Positions 1 to 8,003 of a DNA stretch of 64,000 nucleotides are shown here, one piece after another (within the stretch, counting starts at the first letter, position 1; each line of letters opens with the position of its first letter). Source of the stretch: Streptomyces sp. RerS4. Lineage in GTDB: Bacteria; Actinomycetota; Actinomycetes; Streptomycetales; Streptomycetaceae. Position numbers and translations under genes: made by a program. Where the stretch lies: NCBI RefSeq assembly GCF_023515955.1, contig NZ_CP097322.1:3619501-3683500 (forward strand), read 5' to 3'. Below the pieces are notes generated by a model. The model was not told the origin of the DNA. It ran no database searches and was given only the letters and a program-made list of their open reading frames with translations.

Positions 1-362
1 TTCGTGGCCAGCAGGCAGTCCGCCGGAACCACACCTTCGAGTGATTCGAAGAGACGCCGCTTGACGCCGGTGTCCTCGACGACCGCCTCGACCACGAGCG
101 CGGCGTCGGCCAGCTCGGTCAGCGCCCCCGCCGCGTCGATCCGGCCGATCGCCTCGTCGGCCTCGGCCCGGCCCAGGCGGCCCTTGGCGGCCATCCGTTC
201 GACGCGGTCGCGGACGGCGGCGACGCCCGCGCCGGCCGCCGCGGCGTCGACGTCATGGATCAGCACCCGGTGACCTGCGAGAAGAGCGACCTGGGCGATG
301 CCCTGACCCATGGTGCCCGCCCCGACGACCGCCACAGTGCGGGACCGCTCGATTGCTGTCAT
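1..362 (-). CDS. 3-hydroxyacyl-CoA dehydrogenase, N-terminal part (cut by window edge)
   Basis: Only the first 120 residues are present; the gene runs off the left edge. The ATG lies at 360-362 (reverse strand). The N-terminus has the dinucleotide-binding fingerprint VVGAGTMGQGIAQVALLAGH (residues about 11-30) followed by an acidic residue after the second strand (HDVD), typical of the NAD-binding Rossmann fold of the HAD/PaaH/FadB2 family. The family oxidises 3-hydroxyacyl-CoA to 3-oxoacyl-CoA. It diverges from paaN across a 167-bp region that holds a PaaR-like operator, so a PaaH role in phenylacetate degradation is likely. The C-terminal half is not visible, so a butyryl-CoA type enzyme remains possible. 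Confidence 0.85.
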   Translation of the reverse strand, partial: MTAIERSRTVAVVGAGTMGQGIAQVALLAGHRVLIHDVDAAAAGAGVAAVRDRVERMAAKGRLGRAEADEAIGRIDAAGALTELADAALVVEAVVEDTGVKRRLFESLEGVVPADCLLAT

Positions 363-384
363 GTCCTGATCCTCCCGCACCGGG

Positions 385-393
385 TTATCCACA
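385..393 (+). promoter_or_regulatory. Perfect DnaA box outside oriC
   Basis: TTATCCACA, an exact match to the bacterial DnaA box, sits in the divergent region between the hydroxyacyl-CoA dehydrogenase and paaN, about 48 kb from oriC. It is seen directly. Whether DnaA binds is inference; a single isolated box may be chance. Confidence 0.5.
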
Positions 394-409
394 GGCCTGC
401 CGGGCCCTC

Positions 410-437
410 TTGTCCCGACCGATCGTTCGGTTACTCT
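410..437 (+). promoter_or_regulatory. Putative paaN promoter
   Basis: TTGTCC (410-415), a 16-bp spacer and TACTCT (432-437) form a plausible vegetative -35/-10 pair pointing at paaN. The ACCGA-N4-TCGGT operator at 418-431 fills the spacer, a position that would let a repressor block RNA polymerase. Prediction from sequence only. Confidence 0.45.
418..431. promoter_or_regulatory. PaaR-like TetR operator, copy 1
   Basis: ACCGATCGTTCGGT is an inverted repeat with half-sites ACCGA and TCGGT separated by 4 bp. The same 14-mer occurs in opposite orientation at 5334-5347 before paaA. Actinobacterial PaaR proteins (TetR family, responding to phenylacetyl-CoA) bind ACCGACCG/CGGTCGGT-like palindromes before paa genes, so this is a likely PaaR site serving both divergent genes. 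Confidence 0.6.
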
Positions 438-529
438 AACTCCAGTCTGCTCTTCTTCACCCGCCCCCGCCTGATCCCAGTCTGCGAACCAGCCTGATCT
501 TGCCCGGCTCAACGAGGAGTTGGTCCCTG

Positions 530-2212
530 ATGGCCGCCGAGCTCACCCTCAACCAGCTGACCGAGAAGCACCGGTCCACCCTGGACCAGGCGCTGACTGC
601 CATCCGCAGCCGCGCCTACTGGTCCCCGCATCCCGAGCACCCCAAGGCCTACGGCGAGAGCGCCCCGGCCGACGGCCTGGCCGCCTTCGAGGCCCTGCGC
701 GGCACCCGCCTCGACCTCGGCCAGCCCGGCACCGACGGCTGGACGGGCGGCGAGGTGTCCCCGTACGGCCCGGAGCTGGGCGTGGAGTACCCGCATGTCG
801 ACCCGGACGTGCTGCTGCCCGCGATGCGGGCCGGCATGGGCGCCTGGCGGGACGCCGGGCCCGAGACGCGGGCCCTGGTCTGCGTCGAGATCCTGGCGCG
901 GATCAGCGCGCGGACGCACGAGTTCGCGCACGCGGTCATGCACACCAGCGGCCAGGCCTTCATGATGGCCTTCCAGGCGGGCGGCCCCCACGCCCAGGAC
1001 CGCGGCCTGGAGGCCGTGGCCTACGCGTACGAGGAGCAGACCCGCGTCCCCGGTCAGGCCGACTGGTCGAAGCCGCAGGGCAAGCGGGACCCGTTGGAGC
1101 TGGGCAAGACCTTCACGGCCGTGCCGCGCGGCATCGCGCTGATGATCGGCTGCAACACCTTCCCCACCTGGAACGGCTACCCGGGTCTGTTCGCCTCCCT
1201 CGCCACCGGCAACGCGGTGCTGGTCAAGCCGCACCCGCGCGCCGTGCTGCCGCTCGCGCTGACCGTCCAGGTCGCGCGCGAGGTCCTCACCGAGGCCGGC
1301 TTCGACCCGAACCTCGTGGCGCTGGCCGTCGAGCGTCCCGGCGAGGGCATCGCCAAGTCCCTCGCCGTCCGCCCCGAGATCAAGCTGATCGACTACACCG
1401 GGTCGACGGAGTTCGGCGACTGGCTGGAGGCCAACGCCCGCCAGGCGCAGGTCTACACCGAGAAGGCGGGCGTCAACACCGTCGTCATCGACTCGACCTC
1501 CGACTACAAGGGGATGCTGTCCAACCTGGCCTTCTCGTTGTCCCTGTACAGCGGCCAGATGTGCACCACCCCGCAGAACCTGCTGATCCCCCGCGACGGC
1601 ATCGAGACGGACGCCGGCCACAAGTCCTACGACGAGGTCGTCGCCGACCTCGCGGCCTCCATCGGCGGCCTGCTGGGCGACGACGCCCGCGCCAACGCCC
1701 TGCTGGGCGCCCTGGTCAACCCGGACGTGAAGGCGCGTCTGGAGGAGGCCGCCGGGCTCGGCGAGGTCGCGCTGGCCTCCCGCGAGGTCGTCAACCCCGA
1801 GTTCCCGGAGGCGGTCGTGCGCACGCCGGTGATGGTGAAGCTGGACGCCGGCAAGCCGGACCCGGAGGCGGCGTACTTCTCGGAGTGCTTCGGCCCGGTC
1901 TCCTTCGCGGTGGCCGTCGACTCCACGGCGGACGCGCTGGAGCTGCTGCGCCGCACGGTGCGGGAGAAGGGCGCGATGACGGTCGGCGCGTACACCACCT
2001 CGGCGGACACCGAGCGGGCCGTCGAGGAGGTCTGCCTGGAGGAGTCGGCGCAGCTGTCGCTGAACCTCACCGGCGGGGTCTACGTCAACCAGACCGCGGC
2101 CTTCTCCGACTTCCACGGCTCCGGCGGCAACCCGGCGGCGAACGCCGCGCTGTGCGACGGCGCGTTCGTCGCGAACCGCTTCCGCGTGGTGGAGGTCCGC
2201 CGCCAGGCCTGA
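530..2212 (+). CDS. paaN: Phenylacetic acid degradation protein PaaN (aldehyde dehydrogenase family)
   Basis: 560 residues of an aldehyde-dehydrogenase fold. Visible motifs are the nucleotide-binding strand region around TFPTWNGYPG and VLVKPHPRA, the general base Glu in YTEKAG (about residue 311) and the catalytic Cys in SGQMCTTPQN (about residue 345). Known PaaN/PaaZ enzymes act after ring epoxidation, opening the oxepin-CoA ring or oxidising the resulting semialdehyde; unlike E. coli PaaZ there is no MaoC-type hydratase domain here. The ATG at 530 follows an AGGAG at 514-518; an in-frame TTG at 500 is less likely. It converges with the methyltransferase gene, whose stop lies 10 bp away. A PaaR-like site lies upstream. 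Confidence 0.9.
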   Translation: MAAELTLNQLTEKHRSTLDQALTAIRSRAYWSPHPEHPKAYGESAPADGLAAFEALRGTRLDLGQPGTDGWTGGEVSPYGPELGVEYPHVDPDVLLPAMRAGMGAWRDAGPETRALVCVEILARISARTHEFAHAVMHTSGQAFMMAFQAGGPHAQDRGLEAVAYAYEEQTRVPGQADWSKPQGKRDPLELGKTFTAVPRGIALMIGCNTFPTWNGYPGLFASLATGNAVLVKPHPRAVLPLALTVQVAREVLTEAGFDPNLVALAVERPGEGIAKSLAVRPEIKLIDYTGSTEFGDWLEANARQAQVYTEKAGVNTVVIDSTSDYKGMLSNLAFSLSLYSGQMCTTPQNLLIPRDGIETDAGHKSYDEVVADLAASIGGLLGDDARANALLGALVNPDVKARLEEAAGLGEVALASREVVNPEFPEAVVRTPVMVKLDAGKPDPEAAYFSECFGPVSFAVAVDSTADALELLRRTVREKGAMTVGAYTTSADTERAVEEVCLEESAQLSLNLTGGVYVNQTAAFSDFHGSGGNPAANAALCDGAFVANRFRVVEVRRQA

Positions 2213-2221
2213 TCCCGACCC

Positions 2222-2983
2222 TCAGGCTTCCCGGGGTCCGCCCCAGTGGAAGAGGGTCATGGCCACGCTGGTGGCCAGGTTGTAGCTGGAGACCTGCGGG
2301 CGCATCGGCAGGGACACCAGGTGGTCGGCACGGGCGCGCAGCTCGGGCGAGATCCCGTGGCGTTCCGAGCCGAACGCCAGCAGGGCGTCGTCCGGGAGGG
2401 TGAGGGTACGGATGTCCTCGCCCTCCGGGTCGAGGGCGTACACCGGTCCCGCCGGAAGCTCGTCCAGCTCCAGCCGGGCCACGGTGGTGGCGTAGTGCAG
2501 CCCCGCCCCCGCGCGGACGACGTTCTGGTGCCAGGGGTCGAGCTCGCCCCGGGTCACCACGCCCGTGGCCCCGAAGCCGGCGGCGAGGCGGACGACGGCC
2601 CCGACGTTGCCGAGGTTGCGGGGATTGTCGAGCAGCACGATCGGCGCGGTGCGGGGCGTCTTCGCCAGCGCGGCCCGGCCCGCCGCCCGGTCGGGGCGTA
2701 CGGCGAGCGCGGCGACCCCGGTGGGGTGCACGCGGGGCAGCAGTTCCTTGAGCGCGCCCGGCCCCACCAGCCGCTCCACGGCCGGGGCCACGTCGGGCGC
2801 CAACCCGGCGGCGAGCGCCAGTACGGCCGCGGGGTCGTCGGCGACGGCCACCAGCACCTCGGCGCCGAATCGCAGGGCGTGCTTGAGCGCGTGGAACCCG
2901 TCGAGGACGACCACGTCCCCCCGCCCGACAGCCTCCCCCCACTGCCGCGCCACCGTATCGGCCCTCCCGTGCAACTCAGTCAT
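2222..2983 (-). CDS. TrmH/SpoU-family RNA 2'-O-methyltransferase
   Basis: 253 residues. The C-terminal half carries the three SPOUT (trefoil-knot) motifs: motif 1 around LLDNPRNLGNVGAVVRLAAG, motif 2 around LLAFGSERHGIS, and motif 3 around QVSSYNLATSVAMTLF near the C-terminus. Enzymes of this family use S-adenosylmethionine to methylate a ribose 2'-OH in tRNA or rRNA. The N-terminal part (about residues 1-130) is a substrate-binding region without a clear signature, so the target nucleotide cannot be named. ATG at 2983. It lies between paa genes but has no evident link to them. Confidence 0.85.
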   Translation of the reverse strand: MTELHGRADTVARQWGEAVGRGDVVVLDGFHALKHALRFGAEVLVAVADDPAAVLALAAGLAPDVAPAVERLVGPGALKELLPRVHPTGVAALAVRPDRAAGRAALAKTPRTAPIVLLDNPRNLGNVGAVVRLAAGFGATGVVTRGELDPWHQNVVRAGAGLHYATTVARLELDELPAGPVYALDPEGEDIRTLTLPDDALLAFGSERHGISPELRARADHLVSLPMRPQVSSYNLATSVAMTLFHWGGPREA

Positions 2984-3032
2984 ACCGCCGAGCGTAAGGC
3001 CCGAGCCAAACCCGGCCCCAACCCCCGCACAT

Positions 3033-3203
3033 CCAGCCCCGCCGGCGCCTCGCCAAACCCAGCCCCGCCGGCGCTTGTGGCACAGGGCGTACGCCCCCCG
3101 CCAAACCCAGCCCCACCCCAGCCCCGCCGGCGCTTGTGACACGGGGCGTACGTCCCCCGCCAAACCCGGCCCCACCCCCGCACATCCAGCCCCGCCGGCG
3201 TTT
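3033..3203. repeat. Four-copy GC-rich intergenic repeat (CCAGCCCCGCCGGCG core)
   Basis: Near-identical 18-bp cores begin at 3033, 3059, 3118 and 3186, each CCAGCCCCGCCGGCG followed by a YYT end. They are joined by CAAACCCRGCCCC tracts, and two are followed by a related GGGCGTACG segment (around 3085 and 3146). The array fills most of the 353-bp gap (2984-3336) between the methyltransferase and the HTTM gene; no ORF or RNA is evident there. The spacings (26, 59, 68 bp) are irregular, so this is a patchwork of a dispersed intergenic element rather than a simple microsatellite. Confidence 0.6.
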
Positions 3204-3336
3204 GAGGCGCGGGGGCTCGGGGGCAGCGCCCCGCAACGGCGCCGCACCCGAGTGGGGTCCGGGGCCACGCCCCGGTGAACGGGAGAAGGGCGGGGCGGGG
3301 AGAAAGCCCCGCGCAGCGGCCCCCAGCCAGGTCCGG

Positions 3337-4533
3337 CTACCGCAGGCTCGGCTCCACCACCGCGCCGGCCACCCCGGCATCCGCCGGCCCCGGCGCGACC
3401 CCCACCCTCCGCACCCCAGCGGCCACCCTGGCGCCAAGCCAGACCAACACCCCCGTCGGCAGAAACACCGCATCGGCGGCGATCATCGCCAGCGAAAAGA
3501 ACGGCAGCCCCAGCAGCACCGCGATCCCCAGGTGCTCCAGCATCATCACGGCCAACAGCACGTTCTTGACCCGCCGATTGAACAGCGTGAACGGGAACGC
3601 CACCTGCACGGCGACCGTTCCATACGTCAGCAGCATCACCAGCGTCCCGCTGCCCGCCAGCGCCCCCGACAGCCCCGGCCACGGGCTGAAGTAGTCGAGC
3701 CCGAGCGGATAGTAGAGCGCGGTGCCGTCCTGCCACCGCGAGCCCTGGATCTTGTACCAACCGGCGGTGGCGTAGATCAGGCACACCTCGGCCATGATCA
3801 CCAGCATTCCCGCGTTGTGCAGCACGTTCGCCAGCACGTCGAGGGTCGCCCGCCGCTGCCCCCCACCCGCCGCGCCCCCGCCGGCCCCGGCCCCGCCTTC
3901 GCCGTCATACCGCTCGACCAGCCACCACAACCCCGCGCCCACCCACAGCGCGACGAACACCGCCGTCCAGCCCGCGCCGAACCGCCCGCCGAGCACCCCG
4001 TACGCGAGGAACACCCCGAGCACCGACCACAGCACCGGCCCCGCCGCCCCCGCCGAGGCCGAGCCGCGCAGCCGCGCCCGCCGCGCGTCCAGCGACCACA
4101 CCTGCGCGCAGCGCGTCAGCACCAGGTAGATCGCCATGAGGTGGATGACGTTGTCCCCGCCGTCCCCCATGAAAACGCTGCGGTTCTGCAGCGAGAGCAC
4201 TCCGACCATGAAGACGACCGAAGCCGCCCGCGTCCGCCACCCGAGCAGGAGCAGCACGCTCGCCAGCACGGAGACGGCGTAGACCGTCTCGAACCACAGC
4301 GTGGAGTCCGACCACAGCAGCACCGTGAAGGCGTGGTTCGTCTCGACCAGCCGCTCCGCCAGCTCCCAGCTCCACGGCCCGTCCGGCCCGTACAGCTCGC
4401 GGCGGTGGGGGAACTCCCACAGCAGGAAGAACAGCCAGGTCCCGGCGAAGCCGATCCGGACCACGGCGCTCTGGTACGGGCCCAGCGCCCGCCCGGTGAC
4501 CTGCGCGAGCGCCGCCCTCAGACGTTCCACCAC
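3337..4533 (-). CDS. HTTM domain membrane protein
   Basis: About 398 residues with multiple hydrophobic helices and the features of the HTTM (vitamin K-dependent gamma-carboxylase-like) family: FMGDGGDNVIHLMAIYLVLT, the YATAGWYKIQG loop with W and K, and DGTALYYPLGLDYFSPWP. Bacterial members are of unknown substrate; the eukaryotic relative carboxylates glutamate. Start chosen at the tandem GTG (4531-4533), preceded by GGGAG six bases upstream; 4530 is the alternative. It overlaps the end of the DUF5819 gene by 16 bp, so the two are translationally coupled and probably form one membrane unit. Separated from flanking paa genes by strand. Confidence 0.8.
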   Translation of the reverse strand: MVERLRAALAQVTGRALGPYQSAVVRIGFAGTWLFFLLWEFPHRRELYGPDGPWSWELAERLVETNHAFTVLLWSDSTLWFETVYAVSVLASVLLLLGWRTRAASVVFMVGVLSLQNRSVFMGDGGDNVIHLMAIYLVLTRCAQVWSLDARRARLRGSASAGAAGPVLWSVLGVFLAYGVLGGRFGAGWTAVFVALWVGAGLWWLVERYDGEGGAGAGGGAAGGGQRRATLDVLANVLHNAGMLVIMAEVCLIYATAGWYKIQGSRWQDGTALYYPLGLDYFSPWPGLSGALAGSGTLVMLLTYGTVAVQVAFPFTLFNRRVKNVLLAVMMLEHLGIAVLLGLPFFSLAMIAADAVFLPTGVLVWLGARVAAGVRRVGVAPGPADAGVAGAVVEPSLR

Positions 4534-5249
4534 GGCAACTCCCGGTAGTAGGTCTGGGTGTCGGTCTTCTCCTCGCTCCAGGCCGGCGCCGGCACGGCCC
4601 GCGTCGCCGAGCGCAGCTGGATCCGTACGATCCGCTCGCCGTCCCGGTACGACGGGGTCAGCCGGTCCAGCGCGATCCGTCGCAGGTACTGCTCGGACAG
4701 CTCGCCGCGCTCGCCGTTCGGCCGGTTCTCCTCGTCGTGGGAACCGGTGAAGAAGTCCCAGGCGCGGCGGAGTTCGTTCTGCTCCGTGTGGCTCGGCAGC
4801 GGGTTGTGCCGGATGGCGGCGCCGTCCTCGGCGGACAGGTCGCGCCAGTCGGCGGTGACCAGTTTTCCGTCGGCGCCGCGGACCTGGGCGCGGACCTCGA
4901 CGGCGATGTTCTGCTGGAGCGGGTTGGGTGCGAAGAGCTTCCAGTTCTGTTCGAACTCGGGATATATCCAGCCGTCGATCAGGGACGCGTTGCGCTTGCT
5001 CACCGTGTTGGGCGGGGCCACGTGCAGGAAGACCAGCGCCAGGTGCGCGCACGCGGCGACGGCCACGACGGCCAGCACGAGCGCCGCGAGCACCCGGTAC
5101 GGGGCCGACAGACCGGCGATCCCGGCCGTCGGACCGGCGATCCCCGGCGTCGGACCGGGCGGACCGGGCGGTGGAGCAGGCGGCGAACCGGGCGGTGAAC
5201 CGGGCGACGGAAGGACTCCTTCCACGGGCTCGTGCTCGTTCGAATCCAT
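4518..5249 (-). CDS. DUF5819 family membrane-anchored protein
   Basis: 243 residues. A proline/glycine-rich N-terminus (about 1-45) precedes one transmembrane segment (about residues 52-76, VLAALVLAVVAVAACAHLAL), then a soluble domain beginning PPNTVSKRNASLIDGWIYPE and containing FEQNWKLFAPNP, characteristic of DUF5819. No catalytic motif is recognised. ATG at 5249. It is followed by the overlapping HTTM gene; the pairing of these families in actinobacteria suggests a shared function, possibly handling of an envelope protein, but that is inference. Confidence 0.8.
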   Translation of the reverse strand: MDSNEHEPVEGVLPSPGSPPGSPPAPPPGPPGPTPGIAGPTAGIAGLSAPYRVLAALVLAVVAVAACAHLALVFLHVAPPNTVSKRNASLIDGWIYPEFEQNWKLFAPNPLQQNIAVEVRAQVRGADGKLVTADWRDLSAEDGAAIRHNPLPSHTEQNELRRAWDFFTGSHDEENRPNGERGELSEQYLRRIALDRLTPSYRDGERIVRIQLRSATRAVPAPAWSEEKTDTQTYYRELPWWNV

Positions 5250-5333
5250 CCCGCCCCGATCATCCGGCGTCCACAGGGTTGCCCACAGAGGTTGACACCC
5301 TACGGGCCGCCGTCTCACCATTGAAGCGGATGA

Positions 5334-5347
5334 ACCGAACGATCGGT
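5334..5347. promoter_or_regulatory. PaaR-like TetR operator, copy 2
   Basis: ACCGAACGATCGGT, the exact reverse complement of the 14-mer at 418-431, lies 37 bp upstream of the paaA start codon. A TTGACA (5292-5297) is a possible -35 with only a weak -10 around 5316-5321, which would place the operator near the transcription start. Supports co-regulation of paaN and paaABCDE by one TetR-type regulator not encoded in this window. Confidence 0.6.
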
Positions 5348-5384
5348 CGGTCGGGCGGACGGCAGACTCTGACAGGGGGCCGGG

Positions 5385-6440
5385 ATGGTCGCAGTGACCC
5401 CGGAAACGGGCGCGGGCAAGAACACGGCGCCGGCGCCGGGCACCGGCGTGGGCACGGCCGCGAGTGCCGACATGAGCGCCGGCATGAGCGCCGACCTGAG
5501 CGCACAGCTCCTGGCCGCCTTCGACGCCGCCGTCGCGGCGGACGAGCGCGTGGAGCCGCGCGACTGGATGCCCGACGAGTACCGCGCGACCCTGGTCCGC
5601 CAGATGGCCCAGCACGCCCATTCCGAGATCATCGGCATGCAGCCCGAGGCCAACTGGATCACCCGCGCGCCGTCCCTGCGCCGCAAGGCGATCCTGATGG
5701 CCAAGGTGCAGGACGAGGCGGGCCACGGCCTGTACCTCTACAGCGCCGCCGAAACCCTCGGCACCAGCCGCGACGAGCTGCTCGACAAGCTCCACTCGGG
5801 CCGGCAGAAGTACTCGTCGATCTTCAACTACCCCACCCTGACCTGGGCCGACGTCGGCGCGATCGGCTGGCTCGTGGACGGCGCGGCCATCACCAACCAG
5901 GTCCCGATCTGCCGCTGCTCCTACGGCCCCTACGCCCGCGCGATGGTCCGGATCTGCAAGGAGGAGTCGTTCCACCAGCGCCAGGGGTACGAGCTGCTGC
6001 TCGCGCTCTCGCGCGGCACCGAGGCCCAGCACGCGATGGCCCAGGACGCCGTGAACCGCTGGTGGTGGCCCTCGCTGATGATGTTCGGCCCCCCGGACGA
6101 CGAATCGGCGCACTCGGCGCAGTCCATGGCCTGGCGGATCAAGCGGCACTCGAACGACGAGCTGCGCCAGCGCTTCGTCGACATCGCCGTCCCCCAGGCC
6201 GAGTCCCTCGGCCTGACGCTGCCCGACCCGGACATCCGGTGGAACGAGGAGCGCGGCCACCACGACTTCGGCGCCATCGACTGGGCCGAGTTCTGGGACG
6301 TCCTCAAGGGCAACGGCCCTTGCAACGAAGAGCGCATCAACCAGCGGCGCCGGGCCCACGAGGAAGGGGCCTGGGTCCGCGAAGCGGCCGCGGCGTACGC
6401 GGAGAAGCACACCGGCACAGGACGAGAGGTACAGGCATGA
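5385..6440 (+). CDS. paaA: 1,2-phenylacetyl-CoA epoxidase, subunit PaaA
   Basis: 351 residues; catalytic subunit of the multicomponent di-iron monooxygenase that epoxidises the ring of phenylacetyl-CoA. Di-iron ligands are visible in EXXH-type motifs: [10 protein letters not shown] and [14 protein letters not shown], with the preceding [11 protein letters not shown] helix. The first 45 residues (Ala/Gly/Thr-rich, [12 protein letters not shown]) extend beyond typical PaaA, so an internal start is possible; ATG 5385 has a GGGGG stretch upstream. The stop overlaps paaB by 4 bp (ATGA). First gene of paaABCDE, behind a PaaR-like operator. Confidence 0.95.
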   Translation: MVAVTPETGAGKNTAPAPGTGVGTAASADMSAGMSADLSAQLLAAFDAAVAADERVEPRDWMPDEYRATLVRQMAQHAHSEIIGMQPEANWITRAPSLRRKAILMAKVQDEAGHGLYLYSAAETLGTSRDELLDKLHSGRQKYSSIFNYPTLTWADVGAIGWLVDGAAITNQVPICRCSYGPYARAMVRICKEESFHQRQGYELLLALSRGTEAQHAMAQDAVNRWWWPSLMMFGPPDDESAHSAQSMAWRIKRHSNDELRQRFVDIAVPQAESLGLTLPDPDIRWNEERGHHDFGAIDWAEFWDVLKGNGPCNEERINQRRRAHEEGAWVREAAAAYAEKHTGTGREVQA

Positions 6441-6721
6441 CGCGGAACTGGCCCCTGTGGGAGGTGTTCGTGCGCTCGCGCCGCGGCCTCTCGCACACGC
6501 ACGCGGGCAGCCTCCACGCCCCGGACGCGGAAATGGCCCTGCGCAACGCCCGCGACCTCTACACGCGGCGCGGTGAGGGCATCTCCATCTGGGTCGTGCC
6601 CAGCACCGAGATCGTCGCCTCCTCGCCGGACGAGCGGGACCCGTTCTTCGAGCCGTCCGCCGACAAGCCGTACCGGCACCCCACCTTCTACGAGATCCCC
6701 GAGGGGGTGCGCCACCTGTGA
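6437..6721 (+). CDS. paaB: 1,2-phenylacetyl-CoA epoxidase, subunit PaaB
   Basis: 94 residues beginning [20 protein letters not shown], the signature of PaaB. In characterised systems PaaB is a small non-catalytic subunit that bridges PaaAC heterodimers and the PaaE reductase. It overlaps paaA (ATGA) and paaC (GTGA), indicating coupled translation and fixed stoichiometry. Confidence 0.95.
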   Translation: MTRNWPLWEVFVRSRRGLSHTHAGSLHAPDAEMALRNARDLYTRRGEGISIWVVPSTEIVASSPDERDPFFEPSADKPYRHPTFYEIPEGVRHL

Positions 6722-7491
6722 ACAGCCCCGACACCGGCATCGCGACGACCACCACCACCCCCGGGACCGACGCCTCCACCGCGGCCGCGGCGCTCGCCCT
6801 GGGCGACGACGCGCTGATCCTCTCCCACCGCCTCGGCGAGTGGGCCGGGCACGCCCCCGTCCTGGAGGAGGAGGTCGCCCTCGCCAACATCGCGCTCGAC
6901 CTCCTCGGCCAGGCCCGTGTCCTGCTGTCCATGGCCGGCGACGAGGACGAGCTGGCGTACCTGCGCGAGGAGCGCTCCTTCCGCAACCTCCAGCTGGTCG
7001 AGCAGCCCAACGGCGACTTCGCCCACACCATCGCCCGACAGCTCTACTTCTCCCTCCACCAGCACGAGCTGTACGGGGAACTGGCCGCCGGAGACGGCCC
7101 GTTCGCACCGCTCGCCGCCAAGGCCGTGAAGGAGACCGCCTACCACCGCGACCACGCCGAGCAGTGGACGCTGCGCCTCGGCGACGGCACCGAGGAGAGC
7201 CGGCGGCGGATGCGGACCGCGCTGGACGGGCTGTGGAAGTACACGGGCGAGCTGTTCCGGCCCGTCGAGGGCCTCGGGCTCGACCAGGAGACCATGACCG
7301 CCCTGGAGACCCGCTGGCTGGCCGCGCTGGGCGGCGTGCTGGAGCGGGCCGGCCTGACCCTGCCCGAGGGGTCGCGTACGGGCGCCTGGGCCGCCGGCGC
7401 GGGCCGCGAGGGCCTGCACACCGAATCGTTCGGGCGGCTGCTCGCCGAGATGCAGCACCTGCACCGCAGCCACCCGGGAGCGTCGTGGTGA
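6718..7491 (+). CDS. paaC: 1,2-phenylacetyl-CoA epoxidase, subunit PaaC
   Basis: 257 residues; structural ferritin-like partner of PaaA. The helices ANIALDLLGQARVLL and AVKETAYHRDHAEQW are the family hallmarks; PaaC retains the fold but is not the main catalytic subunit. The GTG start sits inside the paaB stop overlap (GTGA). The N-terminus carries a Thr/Ala-rich stretch before the conserved ALGDDALILSHRLGEW. Confidence 0.95.
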   Translation: MNSPDTGIATTTTTPGTDASTAAAALALGDDALILSHRLGEWAGHAPVLEEEVALANIALDLLGQARVLLSMAGDEDELAYLREERSFRNLQLVEQPNGDFAHTIARQLYFSLHQHELYGELAAGDGPFAPLAAKAVKETAYHRDHAEQWTLRLGDGTEESRRRMRTALDGLWKYTGELFRPVEGLGLDQETMTALETRWLAALGGVLERAGLTLPEGSRTGAWAAGAGREGLHTESFGRLLAEMQHLHRSHPGASW

Positions 7492-8003
7492 GCGCCACCG
7501 GCACCCCGGCGACGGCGGGCACCCGACTGGAGGCGGAGCTCGCGGCCCTGGCCGGCTCTGTCCCCGACCCGGAGCTGCCCGTACTCACCCTGGGCGAGCT
7601 GGGCGTCGTACGCGGCGTGCGGATGCACGAGGACGGTCACGCCGAGGTCATCCTCACGCCCACCTACACCGGCTGCCCCGCCATCGAGGCCATGTCCGCC
7701 GACATCGAGCAGGTTCTGACCGGCCACGGCATCCCCGAAGTACGGGTCACGACCGTGCTGGCGCCCGCCTGGTCCACCGACGACATCAGCGCCGAAGGCC
7801 GCTGCAAGCTCGCCGAGTTCGGCATCGCCCCGCCCCGTCCGCACTCCGCCGGAGGGCCCGTCCCGCTCGCCCTGTCGGTCCGCTGCCCCCAATGCGGATC
7901 CACCGACACCGAGCTGCTGAGCCGGTTCTCCTCCACCGCGTGCAAGGCGCTGCGCCGCTGCGTGGCCTGCCGCGAACCGTTCGACCACTTCAAGGAGCTG
8001 TAG
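7488..8003 (+). CDS. paaD: PaaD-type Fe-S assembly factor (MIP18/DUF59 family)
   Basis: 171 residues. The N-terminal two-thirds is a MIP18/DUF59 domain (SVPDPELPVLTLGELGVVR, then TYTGCPAIEAM with a conserved Cys). The C-terminus has four cysteines in CPQCGS and CVACREPF, a likely metal site. Known PaaD homologues help mature the Fe-S cluster of the epoxidase system, probably in PaaE. GTG 7488 overlaps the paaC stop; a tandem GTG at 7485 is the alternative. The stop is immediately followed by the paaE ATG. Confidence 0.92.
   Translation: MSATGTPATAGTRLEAELAALAGSVPDPELPVLTLGELGVVRGVRMHEDGHAEVILTPTYTGCPAIEAMSADIEQVLTGHGIPEVRVTTVLAPAWSTDDISAEGRCKLAEFGIAPPRPHSAGGPVPLALSVRCPQCGSTDTELLSRFSSTACKALRRCVACREPFDHFKEL

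Noticed and set aside
509..2116. Long open frame antisense to paaN
   Set aside because: Typical GC-bias shadow with Arg/Gly/Val-rich content and no recognisable domain; paaN is clear.
2990..3330. CRISPR array in the repeated intergenic region
   Set aside because: Repeat spacing is irregular (26, 59, 68 bp), spacers are themselves similar and no cas genes are present.
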